From Streptacidiphilus melanogenes (lineage in GTDB: Bacteria > Actinomycetota > Actinomycetes > Streptomycetales > Streptomycetaceae): a stretch of DNA of 54,215 bases. Within the stretch, counting starts at the first letter, position 1; every line of letters begins with the position of its first letter. Shown here piece after piece: positions 28,050 through 35,931 of the stretch. Both the position numbers and the translations under genes were made by a program. The notes below the pieces were generated by a model. It was given only the letters and a program-made list of their open reading frames with translations. It was not told the origin of the DNA and did no database searches. The DNA is taken from assembly GCF_000787835.1 (NCBI RefSeq), contig NZ_BBPP01000028.1:59337-113551 (forward strand), written 5' to 3'.

Positions 28050-29489
28050 CTACGGCGTGCCGACCAGCTGGGCGGTGACTGCGGCCGACATGCCGACGCG
28101 GGCCAGCCCGCCGCCGGGGTGGGCGCCGCCGCCGACGCGGTAGAGGCCGGCCGGCGCGCCCGCGTTGGGTGGGGCGAGGAACGCGCCGCCCGCGCCCGCG
28201 AGGGACGGCGGCGGGACCGAGCCGCCGGGCGCGCCCGTCTCGGCGGCGGTGTCGGCGGGGGTGCGGGCCTGCGTCCACAGCAGTCGTTCGCCCAACTCCG
28301 GTGCGGCCTTGGCGACGTGGGCCAGCACGGCGTCGGTGTGGGCGGCCACCCCGGCGGGGTCGGTCCAGTCGACCGGACCCTGCGGCGGCACGGTGACGGT
28401 GACGACCGCCGCCTCGTGCCCGGCCGGGGCCAGTGTGGCGTCGTCGGGACGCAGCAGTTGCAGCGTGGGGTGCTCGCACAGGCGTGGGGCGGGGCCGAAG
28501 AGCGCGTCGAGCTCGTCGGCGCGGTCGGGCGCGTGCACGACGGTCCGGTGCGCGACGCCCTCCGGGCGGGCTCCGCGCAGCGCGAGCAGGAGGGTGAACC
28601 GTCCAGGCGCGCCTGGGGCCGAGGCCGGGCCGGTCGGGGCGGGGGCGCGGTCGTCGACCACGACGTCCGCGTCGAGGACGCTCCCGTCCGCGAGCAGCAC
28701 GCCGGTCACCCGGTCCTCGCCCAGGACCTTCTCCACCCGCGTCCCGAAGCGGAGGTCGACGCGGCGGGCCTCGCAGCGCCGCAGCACCGCGTCGGCGAGG
28801 GCGCGCAGGCCGCCGGTGACGTACCAGACGCCGAAGCTCTGCTCCATGTACGGCAGCGAGGTCAGCGAGGCGGGCGCGCGTTCGGGGTCGAGGCCGAAGC
28901 GCAGCGCGTACTCGTCCAGCAGGGATGTCAGGCGCGCGTCGCGCAGTTCGCGTCGGGCGACGTCGGCAAGGGTGCGCGGCGGGCGGGCGAGGAGCCCGCG
29001 CCGGGCGGGAACGTAAGGGTCGCGGTGCAGGGCTGACGGATCGTCGGGGAGCGGCTCTTCCAGGAGCGGGCGGCGGGTGGTCTCCCAGACGCCGCGGCCG
29101 CGCTCCAGCATCGCCCCCCAGCGCCCGCCCGCGCCCGCGCCGAGGGCGGCGTCCAGGGCGGCCGCCACACGGGAGAGAGAGGCGTTGGCGAGGGCGACCC
29201 GGGTGCCGTCCGGCAGCAGGTGCTCGCTGCCCGGGTCGACCGGGCGCAGCTCCACCTCGTCCTCCAGCCGGGTGCGGCCGGTCTTCAGCATCAGGTCGCG
29301 GTAGACGGCGGGGAGGGTGAGCAGGGTCGGGCCGGTGTCGAAACGGAAGCCGTCGCGCTCGAACCGCCCGAGCATCCCGCCGTGGGTCGGCTTGGCCTCG
29401 CAGAGGGTCACCTTGTGGCCGACCGTCGCCAGCCGTGCCGCGGCGGCGAGCCCGCCCATTCCTGCGCCGATGACCACGATCCTTGCCAT
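28050..29489 (-). CDS. CrtI-like FAD-dependent desaturase/oxidoreductase
   Basis: 479 aa. Seen: FAD motif RIVVIGAGMGGLAAAARLA, the CrtI-type GFRFDTGPTLLTLP segment, SLPYMEQSFGVWYVTGGLRALADAV, and the C-terminal LYRVGGGAHPGGGLARVGMSA. These are hallmarks of phytoene dehydrogenase-family proteins. No phytoene synthase or cyclase neighbours it, so a carotenoid role is uncertain; convergent with the Tyr/Gln-rich protein. ATG at 29489 chosen; GTG at 29495 is a close alternative. Confidence 0.85.
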   Translation of the reverse strand: MARIVVIGAGMGGLAAAARLATVGHKVTLCEAKPTHGGMLGRFERDGFRFDTGPTLLTLPAVYRDLMLKTGRTRLEDEVELRPVDPGSEHLLPDGTRVALANASLSRVAAALDAALGAGAGGRWGAMLERGRGVWETTRRPLLEEPLPDDPSALHRDPYVPARRGLLARPPRTLADVARRELRDARLTSLLDEYALRFGLDPERAPASLTSLPYMEQSFGVWYVTGGLRALADAVLRRCEARRVDLRFGTRVEKVLGEDRVTGVLLADGSVLDADVVVDDRAPAPTGPASAPGAPGRFTLLLALRGARPEGVAHRTVVHAPDRADELDALFGPAPRLCEHPTLQLLRPDDATLAPAGHEAAVVTVTVPPQGPVDWTDPAGVAAHTDAVLAHVAKAAPELGERLLWTQARTPADTAAETGAPGGSVPPPSLAGAGGAFLAPPNAGAPAGLYRVGGGAHPGGGLARVGMSAAVTAQLVGTP

Positions 29490-29533
29490 GGGCACCCATC
29501 GTAGGCGCTGGTGGGGCGCTCTCCGCGCGGCCT

Positions 29534-29539
29534 TATGAT
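29534..29539 (+). promoter_or_regulatory. -10 element giving a leaderless start
   Basis: TATGAT, a near-consensus -10 hexamer, ends 6 nt before the ATG at 29546, so transcription should begin at or next to the start codon. No ribosome site precedes the ATG. Confidence 0.65.
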
Positions 29540-29545
29540 CGGCGC

Positions 29546-29758
29546 ATGGCGGACTTCGAGTACCACGAGCAGTTGGCGTTCCGGGCCCTGGCGGAGTCGC
29601 GGACCTCCAGCCTGAGCGGCAACCGTGAGTACCACGTCCAGGTCGCCCAGGTGGAGGCGACGCTCGCGCTGGCCGCCGCCGTCGCCGCGCTGTCGCGCCG
29701 GCCGGGCACGTCGGCCACGCCGGGCATGCCCGCCGACCAGGACGTCAGCGGGTCCTGA
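29546..29758 (+). CDS. Small conserved-looking protein, function unknown
   Basis: 70 aa, mostly helical: MADFEYHEQLAFRALAESR, then EYHVQVAQVEATLALAAAVAAL, and a disordered tail. ATG at 29546 is supported by a TATGAT -10 six nt upstream (leaderless). The end overlaps the TetR gene by 14 nt, tail to tail. Not recognised. Confidence 0.65.
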   Translation: MADFEYHEQLAFRALAESRTSSLSGNREYHVQVAQVEATLALAAAVAALSRRPGTSATPGMPADQDVSGS

Positions 29759-30317
29759 CGCCGTCCATGATCAGCCCGATCAGCCGCTCCGGCGTGCTGG
29801 TGGGCTTGCCCGCCTGCTTGGAGTGGCCGCAGGCGTAGCTGATGCCGCTGGTCAGCTGCATCAGCTCGGAGGTGGTGACGTCGGCGCGGATGCCGCCGAC
29901 CGCCTTGGCGCGCTCGACCAGCTCCTCCGAGGTGTGGTGCAGCACCCAGGCGGTGTCGTGCTTGCGGTCCGTGCTGAGCAGCAGGGCCGAGGCGAGGCCC
30001 TTGAATGCGCTGACGTGGTCGACGAGACGTACCAGCCAGTCGTTCAGCGCCTCGGTCGGGTCCGCCGCCTCCAGCAGCGGGGCCGCGTCGGCGGCGACGG
30101 AGTCGGCCCAGCGCACGCAGACCGCGTCGAGCAGGGCCTCCCGGTTGGGGAAGTGCCGGTAGAGGGTGCCGGGGCCGACGCCCGCGCGCTTGGCGATGTC
30201 GTCCAGTGAGGCGTCCGGGCCGTTGGCGAGGAAGGACTCGGTCGCGACGGCGACGAGCTTCTCGTAGTTGCGGCGCGCGTCGGCCCGCATGGGCCGTCCT
30301 TGCGTCTCGGCCGTCAT
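29745..30317 (-). CDS. TetR family transcriptional regulator
   Basis: 190 aa. Seen: N-terminal helix-turn-helix (ASLDDIAKRAGVGPGTLYRHFPNREALLDAV) with the typical YRHF recognition helix, then a helical ligand-binding domain. It is divergent from a DHA2-type exporter with two similar CGGAG-N5-CTCCG palindromes between them, the classic TetR/efflux arrangement in which a substrate drug relieves repression. Ligand unknown. Confidence 0.92.
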   Translation of the reverse strand: MTAETQGRPMRADARRNYEKLVAVATESFLANGPDASLDDIAKRAGVGPGTLYRHFPNREALLDAVCVRWADSVAADAAPLLEAADPTEALNDWLVRLVDHVSAFKGLASALLLSTDRKHDTAWVLHHTSEELVERAKAVGGIRADVTTSELMQLTSGISYACGHSKQAGKPTSTPERLIGLIMDGVRTR

Positions 30318-30339
30318 GACGCCATATCCCCTTGCTAAG

Positions 30340-30354
30340 CGGAGACAGTCTCCG
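30340..30354. promoter_or_regulatory. TetR operator 1
   Basis: Perfect palindrome CGGAGAC-A-GTCTCCG in the tetR/MFS gap, 23 bp from the tetR start; likely autoregulation site. Confidence 0.7.
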
Positions 30355-30372
30355 TATTGTTGTTCCTGGAAC

Positions 30373-30387
30373 CGGAGGATACCTCCG
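30373..30387. promoter_or_regulatory. TetR operator 2
   Basis: CGGAGG-ATA-CCTCCG, sharing the CGGAG-N5-CTCCG skeleton of operator 1. The centres are 33 bp apart (about three helical turns), so two dimers could bind the same face. It lies 56 bp before the MFS start. Confidence 0.68.
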
Positions 30388-30442
30388 TTTGCGTTCCCTG
30401 CCTATCTTCTCATCCATTCTCCATGCACTCCAGGGCGGAGCC

Positions 30443-31945
30443 ATGTCCGAGAACACCCTCACCTCCTCTGCTCCAAACCGGCTCGAGACACCGGTGTCCC
30501 AAGCACCAGGTGGCGCTCCACCACCGAACAACCGACGCCGCCAGCTCGCGCTCGCGGTGATCCTGGCCTGCCAGCTGATGGTGATCCTCGACGCGACCGT
30601 CGTCACCATCGCGCTGCCGGGCATACAGCACGCGCTCGGCTTCTCCTCGGCCGGGCTGAGCTGGGTCATGAACATCTACTCGCTGACCTTCGGCGGCCTG
30701 CTGCTGCTCGGCGGCCGGGCCGGCGACATCTTCGGCCGGCGTCGCCTGCTGGCCTGGGGCATCGCGCTGTTCACCCTCGCCTCGCTGGCCGGGGGCCTGG
30801 CGACGAGCCCCACCGAACTGCTGGTCGCCCGGGTCGCGCAGGGCGTCGGCGCGGCCGTTGCCGCGCCCAGCACCCTCGCGCTGATCGTCAGCACCTTCCG
30901 CGACCCCGTCGAGCGGGCCCGCGCGATCGGGCTCTTCTCCGCGATGTCGGCCAGCGGCGCGACCGTCGGCCTCATCGTCGGCGGACTGCTGACCTCCTGG
31001 CTCTCCTGGCGCTGGGTCATGTTCATCAACGTGCCGTTCGGCGTGCTCGTCACCGTGCTCGCGCCACGCGTCGTCGAGGAGCCCGAGCGGCGTCCCGGGC
31101 GGCTGGACCTGGCCGGTGCGGCGACCGCGACGGGCGGCATGGTCTCACTCGTCTACGGATTCATCCGGGCCGCGACGGTCGGCTGGTCCGACACGCCGAC
31201 GCTGCTCTGCTTCGCCGCCGCCGCGGTGCTGCTGACGGTGTTCGTGCTGGTCGAGCGGCGTGTCGCGCAGCCGCTGCTGCCGCTGTCGCTGCTGACGGAC
31301 AAGGTCCGTGCCGGAGGCTACGCGGCCATGGCGCTGCTCGCCGCCGCGATGTTCGGGATGTTCTTCTTCGTCACCCAGTACCTGCAGACCGGGCTCGGCA
31401 TGTCGCCGATGAAGGCGGGCTTCGGCTTCCTGCCGCTGGCCGTGCCGATCTTCGCCGGCGCCCGGCTGGCTCCGCGGCTGGTGCCCAGGTGGGGGACCCG
31501 GCCGTTCCTGCTGGCCGCGCCGGTGCTGCTGATCAGCGGGATGGCGCTGCTGACGCAGGTGAACCCGCACACCGCGTACCTGAGCGGCGTGATGCCCTCA
31601 CTGCTGCTCTTCGGGCTCGGGGCGGGCTTCACCATGGTGCCGCTCAGCCTGACGATCCTCAGCTCCGTCCGGCCGGAGGAGTCCGGCGCCGCCTCCGGCA
31701 CGCTGCAGACCATGCAGCAGGCGGGCGGCTCGCTCGGAACGGCCGTCGGGATCACCGCGTTCACGCACGCCACCAGCCACCCCTCCACGCTCCCCGGCGC
31801 GGCGGGCCTGCACGCGACCCTCGCGCACGGCGTCTCGCTGGCGATGACGTGCTCGCTGGCGCTCGCGGCCGGGGCCTTCCTGGTGCTCGCCCTGTTCGTC
31901 CGGCCGCCGCGCCCCGAGCGTTCGGTGGCCCGCGCTCAGGCCTGA
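30443..31945 (+). CDS. MFS transporter, DHA2 family (14-TM drug efflux)
   Basis: 500-aa inner-membrane proton antiporter of the EmrB/QacA type. Seen: LDATVVTIALPGIQHALGF (DHA2 motif D1), the GRAGDIFGRRRLLAWG motif A, and GLLTSWLSWRWVMFINVPFG (motif C region), followed by a further set of helices. ATG at 30443 has GGAG 4 nt upstream; the earlier in-frame ATG at 30332 lies in the operator zone. Regulated by the divergent TetR gene. Confidence 0.93.
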   Translation: MSENTLTSSAPNRLETPVSQAPGGAPPPNNRRRQLALAVILACQLMVILDATVVTIALPGIQHALGFSSAGLSWVMNIYSLTFGGLLLLGGRAGDIFGRRRLLAWGIALFTLASLAGGLATSPTELLVARVAQGVGAAVAAPSTLALIVSTFRDPVERARAIGLFSAMSASGATVGLIVGGLLTSWLSWRWVMFINVPFGVLVTVLAPRVVEEPERRPGRLDLAGAATATGGMVSLVYGFIRAATVGWSDTPTLLCFAAAAVLLTVFVLVERRVAQPLLPLSLLTDKVRAGGYAAMALLAAAMFGMFFFVTQYLQTGLGMSPMKAGFGFLPLAVPIFAGARLAPRLVPRWGTRPFLLAAPVLLISGMALLTQVNPHTAYLSGVMPSLLLFGLGAGFTMVPLSLTILSSVRPEESGAASGTLQTMQQAGGSLGTAVGITAFTHATSHPSTLPGAAGLHATLAHGVSLAMTCSLALAAGAFLVLALFVRPPRPERSVARAQA

Positions 31946-31985
31946 GCGGCCCTCAGGCCTGAGCGGCCCTCAGGCCTGAGCGGCC
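31935..31985. repeat. 17-bp tandem repeat, three copies
   Basis: Three exact copies of CTCAGGCCTGAGCGGCC, each holding the palindrome CTCAGGCCTGAG. They span the last codons of the MFS gene and the last codons of the convergent DUF4126 gene, encoding similar ends (RAQA and RAAQA). Confidence 0.9.
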
Positions 31986-32575
31986 CGAAGGACGCGGGCG
32001 GCGCGGCGCTCCTTGCGACGCTGCCAGAAGCGGCGGATGCGGGAGAGCGTGAACAGCACCAGCGCCACGCCGCCCGCCAGCAGGCACCCGGCGATGACCG
32101 CGGCCGGCACGGGGTGGAACAGGGCCAGCGTCACCAGGCCCGCGACGCCGAGGTCCTCGGCCAGGCTCACCACGATGTTGCTGAACGGCTCGGGGGAGGT
32201 GTTCACGCCCATCCGCAGGCCCGCCTTGATCAGATGGCTGACCAGCGCGGTGCCGCCGCCGACCGCGGCAGCGGCCAGCGTGGGCAGCGAGCCGTGGGCG
32301 TGGCCGGCCAGCAGCGCGGCGACGACCCCGCCCGCGATCGGGCGGATCACGGTGTGGACGAGGTCCCACAGCGAGTCGACGTAGGGGATCTTGTCGGCGA
32401 CGGCCTCGATCACGAACAGCACCCCGGCGGCGATCAGCACGTCGGTCCGCTCCAGCGCCGGCGGCACGGCGGCGACGCCGTCGTAGCGGCCCAGCAGTCC
32501 CATCAGCAGGACGACCGCGTAGGCGTTGACGCCGCTGGCCCAGCCGCTGGTGAAGACGAGCGGAAGCAGGCTCAC
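31970..32575 (-). CDS. DUF4126 family membrane protein
   Basis: 201 aa, five or six membrane helices. Seen: SGWASGVNAYAVVLLMGLLGRY at the N-terminus, GVLFVIEAVADKIPYVDSLWDLVHT, NIVVSLAEDLGVAGLVTLALFHP, and a basic tail RRFWQRRKERRAAR. These match the DUF4126 family as remembered. Function unknown. Its 3' end lies in a tandem repeat shared with the MFS gene. Confidence 0.85.
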   Translation of the reverse strand: MSLLPLVFTSGWASGVNAYAVVLLMGLLGRYDGVAAVPPALERTDVLIAAGVLFVIEAVADKIPYVDSLWDLVHTVIRPIAGGVVAALLAGHAHGSLPTLAAAAVGGGTALVSHLIKAGLRMGVNTSPEPFSNIVVSLAEDLGVAGLVTLALFHPVPAAVIAGCLLAGGVALVLFTLSRIRRFWQRRKERRAARVLRAAQA

Positions 32576-32993
32576 GTGGATTCCCCCAGGTGTGGTCGTG
32601 TCGTCGAGCGGACCACAGCGTACGCGGGACGGCGCGGCGGGCCGCGGGGGATTGTCCCAAGATCCCTAGGTACTCGTACTCAGGTGCTGATCCGAACGGG
32701 TTGAGTACCCCGGCGGATGGTTCCCGACCTGCGACGACGGCAAAGTAGTGGGCACCGGGAGGGACGGGGCGGCAAGGCGCCGGACCACCCGGGGCCCGGC
32801 ACTGCACCGCCGACACGGGGCGGCGGAGCAGGTGCCGGTCCGGTGGGAGCACGTACGGGGGAGTACGGGGCCCGGGGGAAGCAAGGGGAGGGTACGGGGG
32901 AGGGAACGGCGTTCGCGCGCGGCGAGTGGGGGCTCGCCACGGGCGGACGCCGTTCCGCTTTTCGGAGCAGGGCGCCTTCCGGAGGCTCGCTCC
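32576..32993. other. 418-bp gap without a supported gene
   Basis: The left part is the upstream region of DUF4126. The middle repeats GTACGGGG three times (about 32855-32900). The right part holds a composite stem: outer arms GGAACGGCGT (32903-32912) and ACGCCGTTCC (32947-32956), an inner hairpin GGCGAG/CTCGCC, then GCTTTT. No open frame here has a ribosome site or recognisable product. Confidence 0.7.
32903..32961. terminator. Large composite hairpin downstream of mocR
   Basis: Nested stems (10-bp outer, 6-bp inner) lie 33 bp beyond the mocR stop. The T run is on the plus-strand side, so for the minus-strand mocR transcript it would end transcription without a U tract. Confidence 0.5.
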
Positions 32994-34475
32994 TCAGAGC
33001 AGGGTGACCTCGGGGGCCGGGGTCGGGACCGGGGGAGCGCCGGTCAGTGACGCCGCTGCGGCGGCCAGGCGGCGCACCGCCTCGCGGGTGACCTCCGGCG
33101 GCAACGCGTAGGGGAGCCGGACGAAGCGTTCCAGCACCCCGTCGACGCCGAAGCGCGGGCCGGAGCCGACCCAGACGCCGTGGCGCTCCGCGGTGGTGGC
33201 CAGCGCGCTGCCGGACACGCCGGCGGCCGTGCGCACCCACAGCGACAGACCGCCCTGCGGGATCCGGAAGGTCCACCCGGGCAGGAACTCCTGGACGGCC
33301 TCGACCAGCGCGTCGCGCTGGGTGCGGACGCGGTCGCGCTGGTGGGCGAGGACCTCCGGCAGCATGTCGGGGGCGAGCAGGTGACGGACCGCCAGCTGCT
33401 CGACCACCGGAGAGGAGACGTCGAGGCTGGCGCGGTCCCCGGCCAGGCGGCGGATCAGCTCCGGCGTGGCCCGGATCCAGCCGATCCGCAGGCCGCCCCA
33501 GAAGGTCTTGCCCGCCGAGCCCAGCGTCACCACGGTGCCGCCGTGGTCGAACGCGGCGAGCGGGCGGGGCATGCGCGCGGCCAGTTCGGGGTCCAGACAG
33601 AGGTCGACAGTGGTCTCGTCGCTGACCAGCAGCGTGCCCGTGGAGCGGGCCGCGGCGACCAGGGCCCGGCGCTCGTCCTCGGACATCAGCAGGCCGGTGG
33701 GGTTGTGGAAGTCGGGGATCAGATAGGCCAGGCGCGGCGCGGCGTCGCGCAGGGTCCGGGCCCAGGCCTCCAGGTCCCAGCCGTCGTCCAGCAGCGGCAC
33801 CGGCACGGCCCGGCCGCCCGCGTAGCGCAGGGCCTGCAGCGCGTTGGCGAAGCTCGGGGACTCGACGGCCGCCCGCTCCGCGGGGTTCAGGACCTGACGC
33901 ATCAGCAGCGAGAACGCGCCGGAGGCGCCGGTCGTGATCATGATCTGTTCGGGGCCGGTCGGCAGGCCGCGGGCGGTGTAGCGGTCCGCGACGGCCTGCC
34001 GCAGGACGGTGAGCCCGGCGGGGAAGTCGCCGTGGGTGGAGGTCCAGGCGGGCAGTTCGGCGACGGCGGCGGCCATGGCCCGGCTCAGCCACGGCTCGGG
34101 GGCCGCCATCGCTGCGATGCCGAGGTCGATGACGTCGCCGGAGCCTGCCGCATGCGGCGAGATCCCGGCCACGGGCATCGCCCGCCCGATCGGCAGCGCC
34201 GTCCAACTGCCCGCGCCGCGACGGCTGGACAGGAAGCCCTCGGTGCGCAGCAGCTCGTAGGCGGCGGCCACGGTGGTCCGGCTCACGCCGAGGGCCGCGG
34301 ACAGCTCGCGCTCGGCGGGCAGCCGGGTCTCCACCGGCACCCGGCCGTCCAGCACGAGGGTGCGCAGCCCGCCGGCGAGGGTGCGGTAGGCGGGACCGGC
34401 GCCAGGGCGCTGCCAGTCGCCGAGGGCGCGGTCGAGCTGGGTGGCGCCGACGGCGGCACGGGAGGAGGGTGGCAT
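32994..34475 (-). CDS. MocR-type (GntR/aminotransferase) transcriptional regulator
   Basis: 493 aa. Residues about 20-90 are a GntR winged helix (LVLDGRVPVETRLPAERELSAALGVSRTTVAAAYELLRTEG). Residues about 130-490 are a fold-type I aminotransferase domain, with LGSAGKTFWGGLRIGWI carrying the PLP-binding Lys and YLIPDFHNPTG. MocR proteins bind PLP or an amino-acid derivative and act on DNA through direct plus inverted repeats. Here it is divergent from a YczE-type membrane gene, the pairing known for YczR/YczE in other bacteria. Confidence 0.93.
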   Translation of the reverse strand: MPPSSRAAVGATQLDRALGDWQRPGAGPAYRTLAGGLRTLVLDGRVPVETRLPAERELSAALGVSRTTVAAAYELLRTEGFLSSRRGAGSWTALPIGRAMPVAGISPHAAGSGDVIDLGIAAMAAPEPWLSRAMAAAVAELPAWTSTHGDFPAGLTVLRQAVADRYTARGLPTGPEQIMITTGASGAFSLLMRQVLNPAERAAVESPSFANALQALRYAGGRAVPVPLLDDGWDLEAWARTLRDAAPRLAYLIPDFHNPTGLLMSEDERRALVAAARSTGTLLVSDETTVDLCLDPELAARMPRPLAAFDHGGTVVTLGSAGKTFWGGLRIGWIRATPELIRRLAGDRASLDVSSPVVEQLAVRHLLAPDMLPEVLAHQRDRVRTQRDALVEAVQEFLPGWTFRIPQGGLSLWVRTAAGVSGSALATTAERHGVWVGSGPRFGVDGVLERFVRLPYALPPEVTREAVRRLAAAAASLTGAPPVPTPAPEVTLL

Positions 34476-34482
34476 CCTCGGT

Positions 34483-34522
34483 CAGTCCACTTCTCGCGAA
34501 TTGGCTATGGAAGAGCAGTCCA
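34483..34522. promoter_or_regulatory. Candidate MocR operator (direct repeats)
   Basis: CAGTCCA occurs at 34483-34489 and 34516-34522, 33 bp apart, with an inverted partial copy TTGGCTA at 34501-34507; also ATTGG...CCAAT. Direct plus inverted repeats in the divergent gap are typical of MocR regulators. Confidence 0.6.
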
Positions 34523-34609
34523 ATCTCCTCCAGAGTGAGGCCAACGCTCGCCGAAAGGCAAGAGCCACCGAAGTCACCGGCTTGAACCACCGAGGAGGGA
34601 GGGGCCACC

Positions 34610-35284
34610 GTGGTCCTCGCACGCCGTCTCGTCCAGCTCTATCTGGGCCTCGCGCTCTACGGCCTCAGCATGGCGATGATGCTCCGGGCCTCGCTCGGGC
34701 TCGCCCCGTGGGACGTGCTCAACCAGGGCCTCGACCGGCACCTGCCGCTCTCCTACGGCACCGTCTCGATGATCATCGGCGCGGCGGTGCTGCTGCTGTG
34801 GATCCCGCTGCGGCAGAAGCCGGGGCTCGGCACGATCAGCAACGTCTTCGTCATCGGCCTCACGGTCGACGCGGGCCTGTCGCTGCTGCCCACCCTGCAC
34901 GGCCTGCCCGTGCGGGCCGCGATGCTGGCCGGCGGCGTCGTGCTCAACGGCCTCGCGGGCGGCCTCTACATCGGCGCCCGCTTCGGCCCCGGCCCGCGCG
35001 ACGGGCTGATGACCGGCTTCGCCCGCCGCACCGGCGGCTCGCTGCGCCTGATCCGCACGATGATCGAGCTCACCGTGCTGGTGGTCGGCTGGCTGATGGG
35101 CGGTCAGGTCGGCGTCGGGACGGTCGCGTACGCGCTGGCGATCGGTCCCCTGGTGCAGTTCTTCCTGCCGATGTTGACTGTTCCTCATGCGAACGACGCG
35201 AGTGGGGCACAGCGGGACGGGTCCGGGCGCGATCACGCCGGACGGGTGCGCGGTGGAGCTGTACACGAGACTGCCGGCGGGTGA
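34610..35284 (+). CDS. YczE/YitT-type membrane protein
   Basis: 224 aa, five membrane helices, e.g. LYLGLALYGLSMAMMLRASLGLAPWDV, SYGTVSMIIGAAVLLLWIPLRQKPG and GGLYIGARFGPGPRDGLMTGFARRTG, the last being the family signature. Function unknown; controlled by the divergent MocR regulator. GTG at 34610 follows GAGGAGGGAGGGG. The C-terminal 30 or so residues are polar and overlap the start of the methyltransferase gene by 98 nt, an unusually long overlap. Confidence 0.85.
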   Translation: MVLARRLVQLYLGLALYGLSMAMMLRASLGLAPWDVLNQGLDRHLPLSYGTVSMIIGAAVLLLWIPLRQKPGLGTISNVFVIGLTVDAGLSLLPTLHGLPVRAAMLAGGVVLNGLAGGLYIGARFGPGPRDGLMTGFARRTGGSLRLIRTMIELTVLVVGWLMGGQVGVGTVAYALAIGPLVQFFLPMLTVPHANDASGAQRDGSGRDHAGRVRGGAVHETAGG

Positions 35285-35879
35285 CGAGCCGGACGTCGTC
35301 GCCCGGGCGGCGCCGCGGCCGGGCGCGAGCATCCTCGAACTGGGCTGCGGCGTGGGCCGGGTGACGCACCCGTTGGTGGAGCGCGGCTTCGTCGTCACCG
35401 CGGTCGACGAGTCGCCGGAGATGCTGGAGCGTGTGCGCGGCGCGCGGACCGTGCTCTCCTCGATCGAGGACCTGGCGCTCGGCGAGCGCTTCGACGTGGT
35501 GCTGCTCGCCTCCTTCCTGGTCAACACCGGTGACCTGGGCGTCCGCGCCGCACTGCTGGCCACCTGCCTGCGGCACGTCGCCGCGGACGGGGTCGTCCTG
35601 GTCCAGCGCGAGGGGGAGGGCTTCTACGACGTGATCCCGCGCGAGCAGGTGATGCGCGACGGCGTCGGCCGGATGGCGATCACCTCCTCCGAGGAGATCG
35701 AGCCGGGTCTGCGCGCCAACCAGGTCGACTACGTCTTCCCTGACGCCCACTGGACCCAGTTCTTCCGCACCCGGCATCTCCCGGACGCCGCGTTCGAACA
35801 CGCTCTCGCGGAGGCCGGCCTGGAGCTCGACGCCTACCTCACCCCGGACCACGTCTGGGCGAGGGCGCTGCCGTCGTGA
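35187..35879 (+). CDS. Class I SAM-dependent methyltransferase
   Basis: 230 aa. Seen: SAM motif I ILELGCGVGRVTHPLVERG, acidic loop VTAVDESPEML, motif around LASFLVNT and LLATCLRHVAADGVVLVQ. Substrate unknown. ATG at 35187 lies inside the yczE tail and is preferred because GPGAITPDGCAVELY looks like a genuine family start; a GTG at 35252 would avoid most of the overlap. Confidence 0.82.
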   Translation: MRTTRVGHSGTGPGAITPDGCAVELYTRLPAGDEPDVVARAAPRPGASILELGCGVGRVTHPLVERGFVVTAVDESPEMLERVRGARTVLSSIEDLALGERFDVVLLASFLVNTGDLGVRAALLATCLRHVAADGVVLVQREGEGFYDVIPREQVMRDGVGRMAITSSEEIEPGLRANQVDYVFPDAHWTQFFRTRHLPDAAFEHALAEAGLELDAYLTPDHVWARALPS

Positions 35880-35886
35880 CGCGCTG

Positions 35887-35916
35887 CGGGGAGGGCCGTG
35901 AGGGCGGCCCTCCCCG
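35887..35916. terminator. Bidirectional terminator hairpin
   Basis: Perfect 12-bp stem CGGGGAGGGCCG / CGGCCCTCCCCG with a 6-nt loop, between the convergent methyltransferase and secreted-protein genes. Confidence 0.75.
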
Positions 35917-35931
35917 GGCGGCGGGAACAGG

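Noticed and set aside
24895..29489. A carotenoid gene cluster (prenyl synthase plus CrtI-like enzyme)
   Set aside because: No phytoene synthase or cyclase, and the two genes are separated by metF and another gene; not enough support.
24895..29499. A 1534-codon open frame on the minus strand spanning several genes
   Set aside because: It is antisense to metF and the Tyr/Gln-rich gene; only its final 377 codons (polyprenyl synthase) carry family motifs. Long open frames arise from high GC.
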